Below, piece after piece: positions 34,895 through 46,265 of a stretch of 64,000 bases of DNA (the first letter of the stretch is position 1; the number at the start of each line of letters is the position of its first letter). The notes under the pieces were generated by a model, which saw nothing but the letters and a program-made list of their open reading frames with translations, ran no database searches and was not told where the DNA came from. Both the position numbers and the translations under genes were made by a program. The stretch is from Acanthosoma haemorrhoidale (Eukaryota > Arthropoda > Insecta > Hemiptera > Acanthosomatidae): positions 43,351,754 through 43,415,753 of the forward strand of contig OV884011.1 of assembly GCA_930367205.1 (NCBI GenBank), in the 5' to 3' direction.

Positions 34895-34961
34895 ATTGAC
34901 GGGGGCTATCGTAGAACTCCTTGACAGGCAGACGAAAGACAAGAGATTCAATGCCGTACAG
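34895..34961 (+). CDS. Putative internal exon of an unidentified gene
   Basis: 67 nt between acceptor CTTTAATATTTCAG and donor CAG|GTGCGC. One base plus 22 codons: LTGAIVELLDRQTKDKRFNAVQ (amphipathic, helical in style). The other two frames are closed by early stops. The borders fit insect splice consensus well and the composition is GC-richer than its surroundings. I cannot name the gene. No sibling exon was recognised nearby, so large introns would be needed. Confidence 0.45.
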
Positions 34962-35366
34962 GTGCGCTAATTTAAAGTTACATTCTCCTAGAATATATTT
35001 CGTTATGTCAAGCTCAAATAAACCTGTTAGATCCTTTGATCGATATTATTCACTCTCTAAGCTTTGTATGCTCTCAATGAAAAGTCAACAATACTTAAAC
35101 TTTGGACTAGGAATGCACCTTTATTTGCTATCTTGCTTGGGGCTCACGTGTAGCGTCAAAATAAATTTACAGTCATACTTGAGCTTTTATTTACTTAAAT
35201 CACAAATTAGTTGCCCTGAAAACCAACTTCATACCCAATCTTATAAATTTGATAAAAAATTGTCGTATTTTCATTAGTCTTTTAATTGTATTCTCTACTT
35301 ATGAGTTGTCGCCCACTTTCAATATAATGCAGTGTATTTAATTTCTGTGTCAACTAGACTTAGACT

Positions 35367-35855
35367 ATGTTTGATAATTTATATTTAGAACAAGTAGTGA
35401 ATAAAGATAAGATAGTTGAACCAACAGAAAATAAAGAGAATGAGCTAAATTTAAAACATATAGCAGAGAAGTTCACGGTTGAGAAGTTTACATGTAAACA
35501 CTCAAATGATAAACAGTGGCTAGAGATGTTTGAGAAAGAATGTAGAAGATGTGGAATCAATGAAGGCAGTAATAAGATTGAGATATTAAGGTTGTTTTTG
35601 GAAAAGTCATGCTTAGACTGGTACTCAGCAACCCTAACAATATTAACAATGGACTCTGTGTGGTCTGACTGGTAAGAAAAATTTTTGGAAACTTTTGAAG
35701 ACCAAGGATGAAGTACAGGAATGCATGCTTTTAAGTCTACTGATGGAATACGCCATGAAAAAAGAGAAATTATTGTTAGATATGGATGTCAACTACACCA
35801 TAATGCATTGTCACACTTGGGCTCCACCGAAAGAAGATTAATTGGTATCTTTAAT
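35367..35855 (+). pseudogene. Gag-like fragment of an LTR retrotransposon, frameshifted
   Basis: First frame 35367-35675 with HSNDKQWLEMFEKECRRCGI and KIEILRLFLEKSCLDWY, ending at a TGG-TAA. The same theme continues as KFLETFEDQG and, after a shift, LLMEYAMKKEKLLLDMDVN. This order (W-x-x-x-F-E-x-E, LRLFLExSxxDWY, W-x-x-WKxxFxxTFxxxG, YAxKKExLLL) is that of retrotransposon-derived gag proteins in insects. No protease, reverse transcriptase or LTR follows. It is either a dead fragment or the remains of a gag-derived host gene; the stops favour the former. Confidence 0.6.
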
Positions 35856-36607
35856 TACTCTAAATTACTCTTTCAAAAGATAATTTATTTTTGGCAACAT
35901 TTAGGTGCCGTTGACCTTATCTCGCTCGTCGAGTCACCGATTTGTGTGTTTTTCCGCTGATAAACTCTCTACATTAGGGAATATTTTTAAGATCGATTGA
36001 AAATATCGTTTCAACACCATAAGGCAGAACATTGTTGTTTGATATGTTAGTATTATGTATCGATCGGGCGTGTGATGTCCTGAAGAAAATATTCAATATA
36101 GTCCAAATAAAGTAGAAGCATAATTTTTCCTTGAAAAAAATATAACAACATAACTAGTTGCAAAAGCAAGACCATTGATACATAGATAAGAACGCCCACG
36201 CGTCTCTAAAATGTTTGCTACAATTTTGAAAGAGTGTATACTATTTTTGTGAACTGTTATAATGCGTCAGATATGATGTTTATAGCTTTGGATTTTTCAG
36301 GATGGGTTTCTTAGTTCGAGAGGGTGCTTCCTTATTTTTAATCTCCATAATCCGACGCATCCAGTCATGATCCATAATCCCATAATATACAGTAACAACT
36401 GTTTGAAAAAAACAATCAAGACATTTGCATCTACCTAAGTTATAGGTATACCTTAAATGTTAGGGTAATTTCTTTGATACTAGAGATCAATGAAAAACGC
36501 CAGTATGTGTCAGAAATAAATATTTATCTTTTTTATTCTTAGCTGGTTATGTATAATGAAAATTCTGACACATATTTGTAATTGGACTCTAGAATTACGG
36601 AACCTCA

Positions 36608-36712
36608 TTTGTTTTTGTTTTTTCTCCATAGCCCCTTAAAATTCACAGACAATTCTGTACAATTATAGATCCTCAGGCGAATCTATGGAATAAATAAATA
36701 AAATTCCTGTAG
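36608..36712 (-). mobile_element. LINE family A 3' tail
   Basis: The reverse of this segment gives CTACAGGAA, GATTCGCCTGAGGATCTAT, TAAGGGGCTATGGAGAAAA, matching the A end at 13631-13725. The A-rich tail lies at 36608-36624 as a T-rich run. Its inner edge abuts the inverted repeat starting near 36700. Confidence 0.75.
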
Positions 36713-36984
36713 ATTACCTTCAATCACTAAAAACGTTCGCAACTTATAAACGAGTATAGAGCGTTATTTATTCTGAAGCGAAAATACCTCAACTAGCTCG
36801 AAAGGACCAAATTCCAATATGGAAAATGTCATTTATTCATCCTATTAGCCAAAAAATCTTAGATACTATATATTGAACTATCCATGTACTATTCACTCTT
36901 CAGTAATATATGATATTTCGAAGGAAGCAAAAGTTGATATCAGTCCATTCTTGTTATGTAACACATTTACCAAATCGGCACCTT
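36700..36984. repeat. Left arm of a 285-bp inverted repeat
   Basis: Pairs with 37156-37441 at roughly 95% identity by eye. Shared blocks include GTAACACATTTACC, GGAAGCAAAAGTTGATATCA, TCCATGTACTATTCACTCTT and GAACGTTTTTAGTGATTGAAG (one strand or the other). No coding sequence recognised. Confidence 0.95.
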
Positions 36985-37037
36985 TTACTAAAGGAACCTC
37001 AACATTTAATGTACAGTTTTGAATTTAGATTTTTATT

Positions 37038-37131
37038 TTTTTTCCTTAGCTCTCGACTGGAAATATAAGATGTAGGAAAAATAAAGAAAATTATTTGGGA
37101 TGATGGGTGCCTTTCACTAAGGGGAGTCCTA
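37038..37131 (-). mobile_element. LINE family D 3' tail in the spacer of the inverted repeat
   Basis: The T run and TTAGCTCTCGACTGG match, in reverse, the D end at 8822-8930. Flanked by AGATTTTTATTT at 37027-37038 and 37132-37143, a 12-bp duplication. Truncated to about 95 bp. Confidence 0.88.
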
Positions 37132-37155
37132 AGATTTTTATTTAAGATTGCAGGA

Positions 37156-37441
37156 AGGTACCGATTTAGTAAATGTGTTACATAACGAGAATGAACTGAT
37201 ATCAACTTTTGCTTCCTTCGAAATATCATATATTACTGAAGAGTGAATAGTACATGGATAGTTCAATATATAGTATCTAAGCTTTTTTGGCTAATAGGAT
37301 GAATAAATGACATTTTCCATATTGGAATTTGGTCCTTTCGAGCTAGTTGAGGTATTTTCGCTTCAGAATATAAAACGCTCTATACTTATTTATAAGTTGC
37401 GAACGTTTTTAGTGATTGAAGGAGATCTACAGGAATTTTAT
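37156..37441. repeat. Right arm of the 285-bp inverted repeat
   Basis: Reverse complement of 36700-36984 with a few substitutions. The spacer was only about 75-80 bp before LINE D inserted, so transcripts across this locus could fold into a long hairpin. Confidence 0.95.
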
Positions 37442-40400
37442 TTTATTTTTTTGAAGACTTCAGGGTTACTGCCTGTTCATCTTCCAATTCCGTATTAGAT
37501 CCCAAAAATTGATTATATTCTTAAATATTACAAGTATTACGTAGTAGTGTTATAGGTATTACCGGTGAATATGGCGAAGGTGAGCAGATCCCAAACGGCA
37601 AAGGGGAGCGAGCGGGGAAAGTGGCTCTGGCTTTCACCCCGCCAGTGAAAGCTGCAGTGCCGAGTTATGCAAAGGCTCGGACCGCAAGCCATCATCTTCC
37701 TCACCTTTCCGATCCTCCGTACATAACTTTCTGATGATGATGGTTATACATGTATATATGTATGTGTCTATATTTCTATATGCACGTGATCCATTCGTAT
37801 ATCGAGGAAGCTTCTTTCTGTCTGCCGGCAGTGTACGGTGTCTTAGCCGCAGCTGCGGGTAGCTTTCGTCTATTACCGAACCATCAATCTAATAATATAA
37901 AGACAGGTTGCGAAGCACACTCGCAAAGTTAATAAAGTGAGAGGTCAGTGGTCTTCCTCGCATCTTTTTCGTGATTGGATGTTCGGAAAAAAGTGTTAAG
38001 AAGGCGGAATCCTAAGAGAAACATTTGACTCAAGAAATTTAAAAATTATATGAAAAAAACAGCACAATTTATTCTGTGACATTGTCCCCTAAGAATAACT
38101 AAAATGAACAAACCTCTATTTATGTATCCAGACTTACTCTGGATGACAAAATAATATAATAATATATACCATAAATTACACTGATGTGATTAGCTTTTCA
38201 ATAATAAAGGATGAGGTTTATAAATATAAAGGTAATATGTACATATTGAAGCGAAAAAAAATTAGAAAAATATGGAAACTATTACAAGGGGAAAGAAAGA
38301 GAATGAATAAAATCAATAAAAAAATAATAATAACAATAATTTTTATTATTTTTACGATATGTGTAACTTTAGTCCAATTATGACATCAGCGGGACAAATT
38401 ACGTGTAGAATAAATCGTAAACAATTATAATTTAGAAAATAATAAAATAGGTAACAATCCAACGAATAAAAACAAACAGACCGATGATGTACGATGTAAA
38501 CAAAATTCATCACTCATTATCACATTATACTAAAAAGACTTTTATATCTACCTAAGGTATAGGTTAAATGTTAAGGTAATTGAATTATGAATTGTTGAAT
38601 GAATGCAACACCCAAATTTAAATGCACTATCGGCAAACATAAAATAATCAAAAATTGAAAAAAGCTTATACGACTTATGCGAAGCTCACTGTATTAAAAA
38701 TGATAACGACTAACTTTATAGTGAGAGTACATATTACAATATTATACAATATGTACAATATTATGCTACAAAGATAAATTACTCAAACATAAGAGCTTAA
38801 GGCATAATTTTTTTTTTCCCGTTATTTTGCAATATTTTGTATTTTCTTCTAAACTGAAAATTAAATGAAGCCTTTTCTCATAATAAAGGTGTTAGTCTTT
38901 TTTTTTTATTAATATTAGATGCATTGCATGCTAACATACGATAATTTGATATTTTTTTAATAAGTAAAATATTATATATATTTTTTTGGAAAAAAAAAAG
39001 CTGATATTTCTTTTATTGTTCGTAGTATCAAAATACTGTACTTTACTGTATTTTTTTTTTTTCCGTAAAATTTAATAACTCCTCAGCTACTTTGTTGATA
39101 AACAGTGAATAACATTCGAGATGGAGTTTAACATTTATGCTGTTAAATCTAATTAAAAAATATTTAGCTTTTTCACACCCTGATAGCATGTAGGTGGAGA
39201 ATGCTTATTACTATTTGCCACCAAATGTTTCAAAATTTACCCTAGTGATTAATAGAAATAGCCGTATCGTTCGCTTACACAGAAAAGCCTCGATGAAAAA
39301 CTCATACAGATTTCTCGTTAACTGTCCACGACTTCGCGTAACACTGCGAAAATTTGCCGCTTTTGGAACTTATAACCGCTTACCCGCGATTCACAATTAC
39401 CTATGGCTCGATTCCTGTTTATTCAGTTTGAGCTTGTTATTCAGTTGAAGTTTAAGTCTTATTATAAAATCACTCAACTATCATTAAGACGTCGATTTTA
39501 TTACTGGACAAAACCTCAAAAAGCGAAGGAAATTTTAGCAAAAATCAAGTGTTACTGCACCCACCAGTTCATAAGGGACCTATAGAAAAATATCGAGCAA
39601 AATATTGTTTATTCGGTACCGGAAGCGTCTCAAAGTAGTTCACAAAAGGAAAAATTTGGACTATAATCCGATCACTATAAGAGGCATTTAAATATCGCCG
39701 TTTATTTTCTGAGTCGTTTTCTCGATCTTGGGACAATAAGTGAAACTTCCATGAAAATTTGCATCCATCTATGGCATAAAGGGATTTCACAAACACTAAA
39801 ACGCCTCCACTCTTTTCTCTCTAGTTATTCCTGTGTTTTGCAAAATGAAATAATTTTCTTTCCTTCCTTGATCTTGGAAGAGTTTATAATTGGCCACTTG
39901 TTGCTGGAACATGTATATATGTTCCCCATAGAGGTAATAAACCGCAATTAGGTTAGATTGTTGAGACAAGGCTCATATGCGACCAGGAAAAAACCTGACA
40001 AAAGGTCCTGCAAGTATGATTTCTCTAACGCCGCCCTTGGTGGTAACGGTTTAACAAAGCAAGGCCATTCATTGTTGACGCCCACACGGTAAGGTTTAGC
40101 TAATAATTAGGCAAACAAAGGCTCAACTCATGACTGTTGAGAACCTTGCTTCATAATCCGCTCCAAGGATAATCTCCCGAGTCCTCATCACGTCATTGAA
40201 TCGGAAACAGACTTTGAATCACGAATTTAAAGCCACCCCAAAAATAAGCCTTCTGAGTGGACTAACTGTAGAAAAGTATAATAAGTGTAGTCAAATGCCT
40301 TATTTCAATCAAACCAAACCGAATTTTACACAAAGTCAATGCTTGGAATCTGTAGTTTCAACGTTTTTATTATCATTGAGGACACATGAAGGACGGAAAC

Positions 40401-43400
40401 CCTCTAATAAATTCAATGATATTAAAATAAAATCCAGCCTTGGAAAGTAACAATGTCATTTGATCTTCGGATTAAATAAACTGTGAATGACCCTTTGTCC
40501 TGTAGCAATATATCAGGAAGGAGTAAGCAAAATATTTGAATGTGTCATAGCGGGAAAGAGAACCAATTCGAAAAAAATGAATTTATTCTTTCTATGGATT
40601 GGATATATAGGGCCTTATTTCTGCCCTTTTGTTCTTTTCACCAGTAGCGGATTCTAGACAGAAGTGCCATAAGGCTGCCATGAACCTTGATATTTAGCCC
40701 ACTCGGGAACGAAATAGGCAAGGGTTAGAATTAAGTATAAGTTTATTTCTGCCTGCGGCCGTAGACATGCAAATGGTAACAGCACTACGAGACAGGCGAA
40801 GCGATTCGCTCAGTCCTCGCTCTGCGTCCTTCGAAAAAATCTCAACCGGCCTTAGGAGAGCCGAGAGGGCAATCAAGATTCCGCTGACGTCACTAGAGAC
40901 CTCTCTCTTCCTCTCTATCTCCAGGTTAGCAACTCCTCGCAGTTCTGTCTTCTACCTCTTTGTTCATTCCTAGTCAACGCCTCTAGTCTCTAAGCTTTTA
41001 ATCATGCGATAGTCGAACAATCAAAGGGTTTCGATAACAATCATTGTTAGGAGAAAATGTGATACTGAAATCGTTTTGTAACTTCAACGGTTGAAAGATG
41101 ATCGATAGGCCATGATATTGAGAATCTTAGTACTTTTTTTTTTGTCATTTTAGTTACTACATGTTACATTTTTGCAAATAGTCCATAATTTTCCCCTTAT
41201 AATTAATTTTGTCGAAGAATCCTGCATGAACGACTGACTCTAAAGGTGTAGGTAGCGGCCATAGCCCATGTAAGATAATAAATCTTCTGAAACGTAGGCG
41301 GATTAGCGAATAAAAAATGAATCTGAGTATTATTATTCACAGTTGTGACTGTACATTTAACGTCTAGTCGACTGAAACCGAAATATTTATGGAATGGAAT
41401 TGTCAAACACATTTACGCAAAACGTAGTTGTCTTCTGAATATATGATTTAAGCTACTTAATTTATCCAGGTTAGGCTTAATGGAGCAGGTGTCTTGTTAA
41501 TAATAGCCTAGTCAATTTCTTCATCACAACCTGAAGCTCAGGAATTGCAAATTGGTTGCCCGACTAAGGGGGGACATTTTCGAGTGCTCCATTTTATTGT
41601 TCTGGAGCACTGTCACTATGTGTGGGTTTGTCTCGGTGGGGATGAATGCAAGCGCAGGCTGATCTGTTGGTGGACGGACTTATATTTATATCGAACACGA
41701 AAATGCTGGGAAGGGGGGCACGGCCTTCGCGAAATGAGACATGCGTATTAAAGGGGACACTGTTGCTTGAGATAGCTATGCCCACTTCGTCGCAGAGGCT
41801 GAAAGTGCTCCAAGAGGGTGTAACGCTTCCAATTCTGTCACCAGACAACTGGTGTTCCTGATGGGAAATGGGAAGTATTGTTTTCAGCAGTACTACTAGC
41901 TACATGGGATGATATATTCGTATAGTAACATACACCTAAAGCGGCGTCTAAAACACGAGAATACTATTGCATCAGAATGAGGACGTCAACGCAATCACAC
42001 CTGTTGTGGTTACATAGCGTATTCCCGCCAACACACAACTCCACAGCGTGATCACGGAACGTCACCCTAAGCCAGTCGTCGGCCAGAGATACTAGGGCTA
42101 ATGAAAGAAGAGATTATATCGAGGTCCTTGTCAATTAGTCCTTTAAACGTTTTGACCATGGCACCAAGGTCCTCCCTCCTTAGTAAATTTACACTAATCT
42201 CAATATTCGTCTTGAGTGGAAGTTGTAATAATCAAATTAAGGAAAGAAATGAGTCACCTGATTCATAGTAGAAGCAAAACTTTAAGTACGTAAAATTAAG
42301 ACAGGAAGGATGGGTAATATAAAGCATCTGTTTATAAAAAGGACCCGTGGAAAATTCTCGATTGACAGAACTCTTTCCGTGAAATTGGACGTATTAGGCA
42401 ACAATAGATTAATGAAAGTGTTAAAATTTAGTTTCGTGAAAGTTGAAAGGAAAATCTTGCGATAATATATTATGCGAATTGGGGAGAGAAGAGATAGTGG
42501 AATGAAACAGCAGAACTGCTAATGGGTAGAAAAACAATGGGTTGCCGCGGGCAATCACCCCAGATGACTTGTGCACTCTCCGCCTGGGGCGCCACTGTAC
42601 TCTGTCACCGTGGGTTCTTCTCTCATCAATGCCTCTTGGATCTGATAAGATCTGTGAGCTAGGCATCTTTAATTGAGTATATGAGTATACATAATAAATA
42701 TCGATGTACCAAAAGAAGAACTAATATTTCCAAGAAATCAAACATGATTAAGACAAAAAACCCAATCACGCTTGTCGAATGGTTGTATTACGTTCTGTAG
42801 TTAATCTGAAGCGATTGAAACTAGCTGGATACAAACTGCACTATCACTATGGATTCTCTAATCCGTTCTACAAATATTTACGCTTCCAAGGCCGGTGACC
42901 CTTCCGATACAGCGAGTAGACCTTCGTTTGTTTGCATTGTTTGAACGGCGGTGCGATAGTGTCTCTCAAGACATACCAAGCTCGCTGAAATACAACACGT
43001 AACATGTCTATCTACCTTTCAATAGCCAAGATATAAAAATATATATAAAAAACGACATGAGATTAATCGGCTCCAATCATTAATGTACATGCCTTACTTT
43101 TAGATAATATAAAGGCATTATTATCGATTGGTGCAAACAATTTGTCTAAACGTTATTTCATGATAAATAAAATTAAAAGCATTCGCTTAATTTAAATTTT
43201 AAGAAGTAGCTGCTGATTTTCCGCACAATTTGCTGTGCTGAGCTCTTGACTGCAATCGGTTTTGCCTTATCATTTATTTATTTAAACAAATATGCACTGC
43301 ATGAAAATGTCTAACTGTCATCGCAGTTCATGGCCAATACCATTTAACATTGTTAAATTACGCCATGTCAAGAAGTTACATTCAGTGAAACTGCGCTACG

Positions 43401-43823
43401 TGTGCATATTTTTCTTTGTTCTGCTGCATTTATCTCGATACAATGATAGTTTTTAGCCATGACATATCATAACCTTCAGATATATAATCAATGCAAAAAA
43501 AATATCATTAAAATATGTATATTTTTTTTTTAGATTACGCAGGATATAGCCTTCTTGAAAACAATAAACTCATTAATTATAACTATATTATCAAGGTTTA
43601 TTTGAGCAGTGTTAAAATTGGATGGGAAAAATGTTTCTAAAATTAAAATCTGGACGAAATTTCTACTAAGCAGCATTTATAATTTTGTTTTTTGCGCCTT
43701 ATGTAAAGCTCACACTGCTCAAGGCGCTGGAAGTGTTACCGAAGAAGAATAACAATAAAACAGAACAGCAAATTATTTTCAAAATGTATATTATTCTTTA
43801 GAAGAAGATATGCCTAAATATAA
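37442..43823. other. AT-rich DNA with several GC-rich islands
   Basis: No gene supported. GC-rich islands at 37560-37700 (with CAGTGAAAGCTGC), 40700-40975, 41540-41860 and 42530-42660 have unrelated short frames on both strands and are probably old repeats. About 40 bp near 38546 repeats 36426-36470 (ATCTACCTAAG, TATAGGT, TTAAATGTTA). Confidence 0.4.
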
Positions 43824-44409
43824 CATTTAAAAATCCATCATTTGAAGAAATGTTATGTAACCAAACTTGTTAATTCTTTGCATAAAACTAATGTGAGACG
43901 AGTTAAATTTTCCCATCTAAGGGAGACAGACTAAACGGTTGAAAACAATGTCGATTTTTCGATGATATGATGTTGTTGCCTAAAACTCCACTTTTGACTG
44001 AAACTATTTGAGGGTACTAACATAATTGTTTCGTTTATTCAGTATGATCTTGCGGAATACAAATTTTCCATCCATGGTATCAATATGAAATTCTACAGCC
44101 CGCTTCAAGATTATTATTATTTTCATTTTTTTTCAAAACAAGAAATCCTTATTTTTTTACGAATAAGGGGTCTCGTACCTCTTGTTTCGATTATTGGTCT
44201 GAACTGAGTCGCTGTTCGGGCTTGATGCTTTAAATCGCTTTGTCCAGGATATCCTCCAATTCCTCCATGCATCTTAGCCCAATGGAAACTAGGATATTTG
44301 AGGGAAAACGGCATGATATACGAAGTACAAACAGAAAATGAAATGGAGAGATACAGAGAGAGCGAGAGAGGGAACGAAGGCTAGATAGCTGGAAGGCCTC
44401 GGAGATCCC
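43824..44409. repeat. Left arm of a 0.6-kb inverted repeat
   Basis: Pairs with 45623-46265 on the opposite strand over its whole length with few mismatches. It lacks 51 nt present in the right arm near 45960-46015. The inner end shares CTCGGAGATCCC and a GAGAGAGCGAGAGAGGGA tract. Confidence 0.95.
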
Positions 44410-45009
44410 TTCCTGGTCTGAGTCCTTCCTCCCAAGGACGGACTCCGATATGCAAGCTGCCACTGACTCAGCCCGACTTTCACTGACTCGCGGTCCGTTC
44501 GGCCAGGTTCAACATCTGCCCAGCTATTTCTTACATCTAAAGACTTCTTATATTGTACGTTACAAATTCCTTTCTTACAAGTTTCAATTATGTCAGCTTT
44601 GATACTGTAAAGGCAGCACTTGTAGAATTGGCCTGAAGTTAAATAGACAACGAGGGGACAGTTCATCGAATATTTCTTGTCTGTAGGTCAAACAGTGTAA
44701 CACCTGTTTCACTTTCAGGCATGACTTTTACTCCGCCACCATTATTACCAACGAAAGCTTTGTTATTATAATTATAAAAAAAACTAAATTTCATGAATAT
44801 GTCAAAGGATCACGAGAAAACAAATCATGACCGAATCTGAGCTGTGACTTAATAATTATTAAAGTTGGCAATAAGACCCCAATATTTAGCATTTAATATT
44901 TTATTTCTTGCTTTCCACTGTTGTACCTTAACCGAATCCCTACCAGCTCATATCAACTTATTGTAACATATACATATAACATTAGAGATTACTTGATTTT
45001 TATTTGAAA

Positions 45010-45470
45010 AATTACAATTTAGTTGTATAGCATTGGTGATAGGATGTGAGCATTAGTATCCCACCACCACTCCTAAGGTAATTCTCTCCGGAAGTTGGGG
45101 GATCCCCCACCTTCCTCTCAGCCCTTTTGCCATGAGGCGTTGACCAGAGAGAGAGAGCAATAGAGCCACAGACGATCTGGACATGAGTGGGCCAGGACCA
45201 GGCCATCTCTCATATTTACATATTTATTACATCTCTATCTACAATAGATCGTGAGTCCACCGCCGTTTAGGCGATGAGGAGGATTGTAAGGATGAGTGTT
45301 ACTGGATTGGTAGTTCACATGTGGATGAGCGGATAGATTTTATTGGGATTTGGTAAATCTTGAGTGTATAAGGTCATAAGGGTTGGCACATGAAGATTTA
45401 TGCATAGGGATGAGGTTGTGGTGTAAAAGGGAATGAATAATTTTTACGAACGCTACGCTGTACCGAATTA
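45010..45470 (-). pseudogene. Diverged LINE B-like 3' end in the inverted-repeat spacer
   Basis: Read on the minus strand, the C-terminal codons (CTCATCCTTACAATCCTCCT, then CGGCGGTGGACTCACGATC) align with the B-family end THPYNPPRRLKRQWPRDLL. Upstream stops and frame breaks are frequent, so it is an older relative of B. A proline- and serine-rich ATG frame at 45012-45206 is 3' UTR sequence, not a gene. Confidence 0.65.
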
Positions 45471-45622
45471 AGACGAAATACGATCCCTGTACCTGAATCG
45501 ACGTAGAGCCTCACGCTTCAGGGTCATCTTATATCTTCGGAAGGTTTTGAGGGTAAAACCTCACTTAACCAAAACTTTATCCAAATATATCTCTTCTTCC
45601 AAAGAGATCTCCGGGATTCTTC

Positions 45623-46265
45623 GGGATCTCCGAGGCCTTCCAGCTATCTAGCCTTCGTTCCCTCTCTCGCTCTCTCTCTGTATCTCTCCATTTCATTTTC
45701 TGTTTGTACTTCGTATATCATGCCGTTTTCCCTCAAATATCCTATTTTCCATTGGGCTAACATGCATGGAGGAATTGGAGGATATCCTGGACAAAGCGAT
45801 ATAAAGCATCAAGCCCGAACAGCGACTCAGTTCAGACCAATAATCGACACAAGTGGGACGAGACCCCTTATTCGTAAACAAATAAGGATTTCTTGTTTTG
45901 AAAAAAAAAAAAAATAATAATAATCTTGAAGCGGGCTGTAGAATTTCATATTGATACCGAGGAATTTTTCAACTACAGCGAGTTCGTGATCTTTTCTTCT
46001 GAATTTCCAAATTGCTAAAATTTTGTATTCCGCAAGATCACACTGAATAAACGAAACAATTATGTTAGTACCCTCAAATAGTTTCAGTCAAAAGTGGAGT
46101 TTTAGGCAACAACATCATATCATCGAAAAATCGACATTGTTTTCAACCGTTTAGTCTGTCTCCCTTAGATGGGAAAACTTAACTCGTCTCACATTAGTTT
46201 TATGCAAAGAATTAACAAGTTTGGTTACATAACATTTCTTCATATGATGGATTTTTAAACGTTTA
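45623..46265. repeat. Right arm of the 0.6-kb inverted repeat
   Basis: On the minus strand an acceptor-like TGTTTCGTTTATTCAG is followed by an open frame CDLAEYKILAIWKFRRKDHE, AVVEKFLGINMKFYSPLQD, which stays open through a T run into SRPTCVDYWSELS. The left arm carries the same frame minus 17 codons. No family recognised. The arms may be an inverted duplication of a short gene or transposon piece. Confidence 0.95.

Noticed and set aside
34921..35277. 118-codon ORF
   Set aside because: Its frame differs from the better supported micro-exon at 34895-34961 and it runs into AT-rich sequence with no motifs.
39194..39448. 84-codon ORF starting MENAYYYLPPNVSKF
   Set aside because: Looked like possible protein, but no domain, splice sites or element context could be found.
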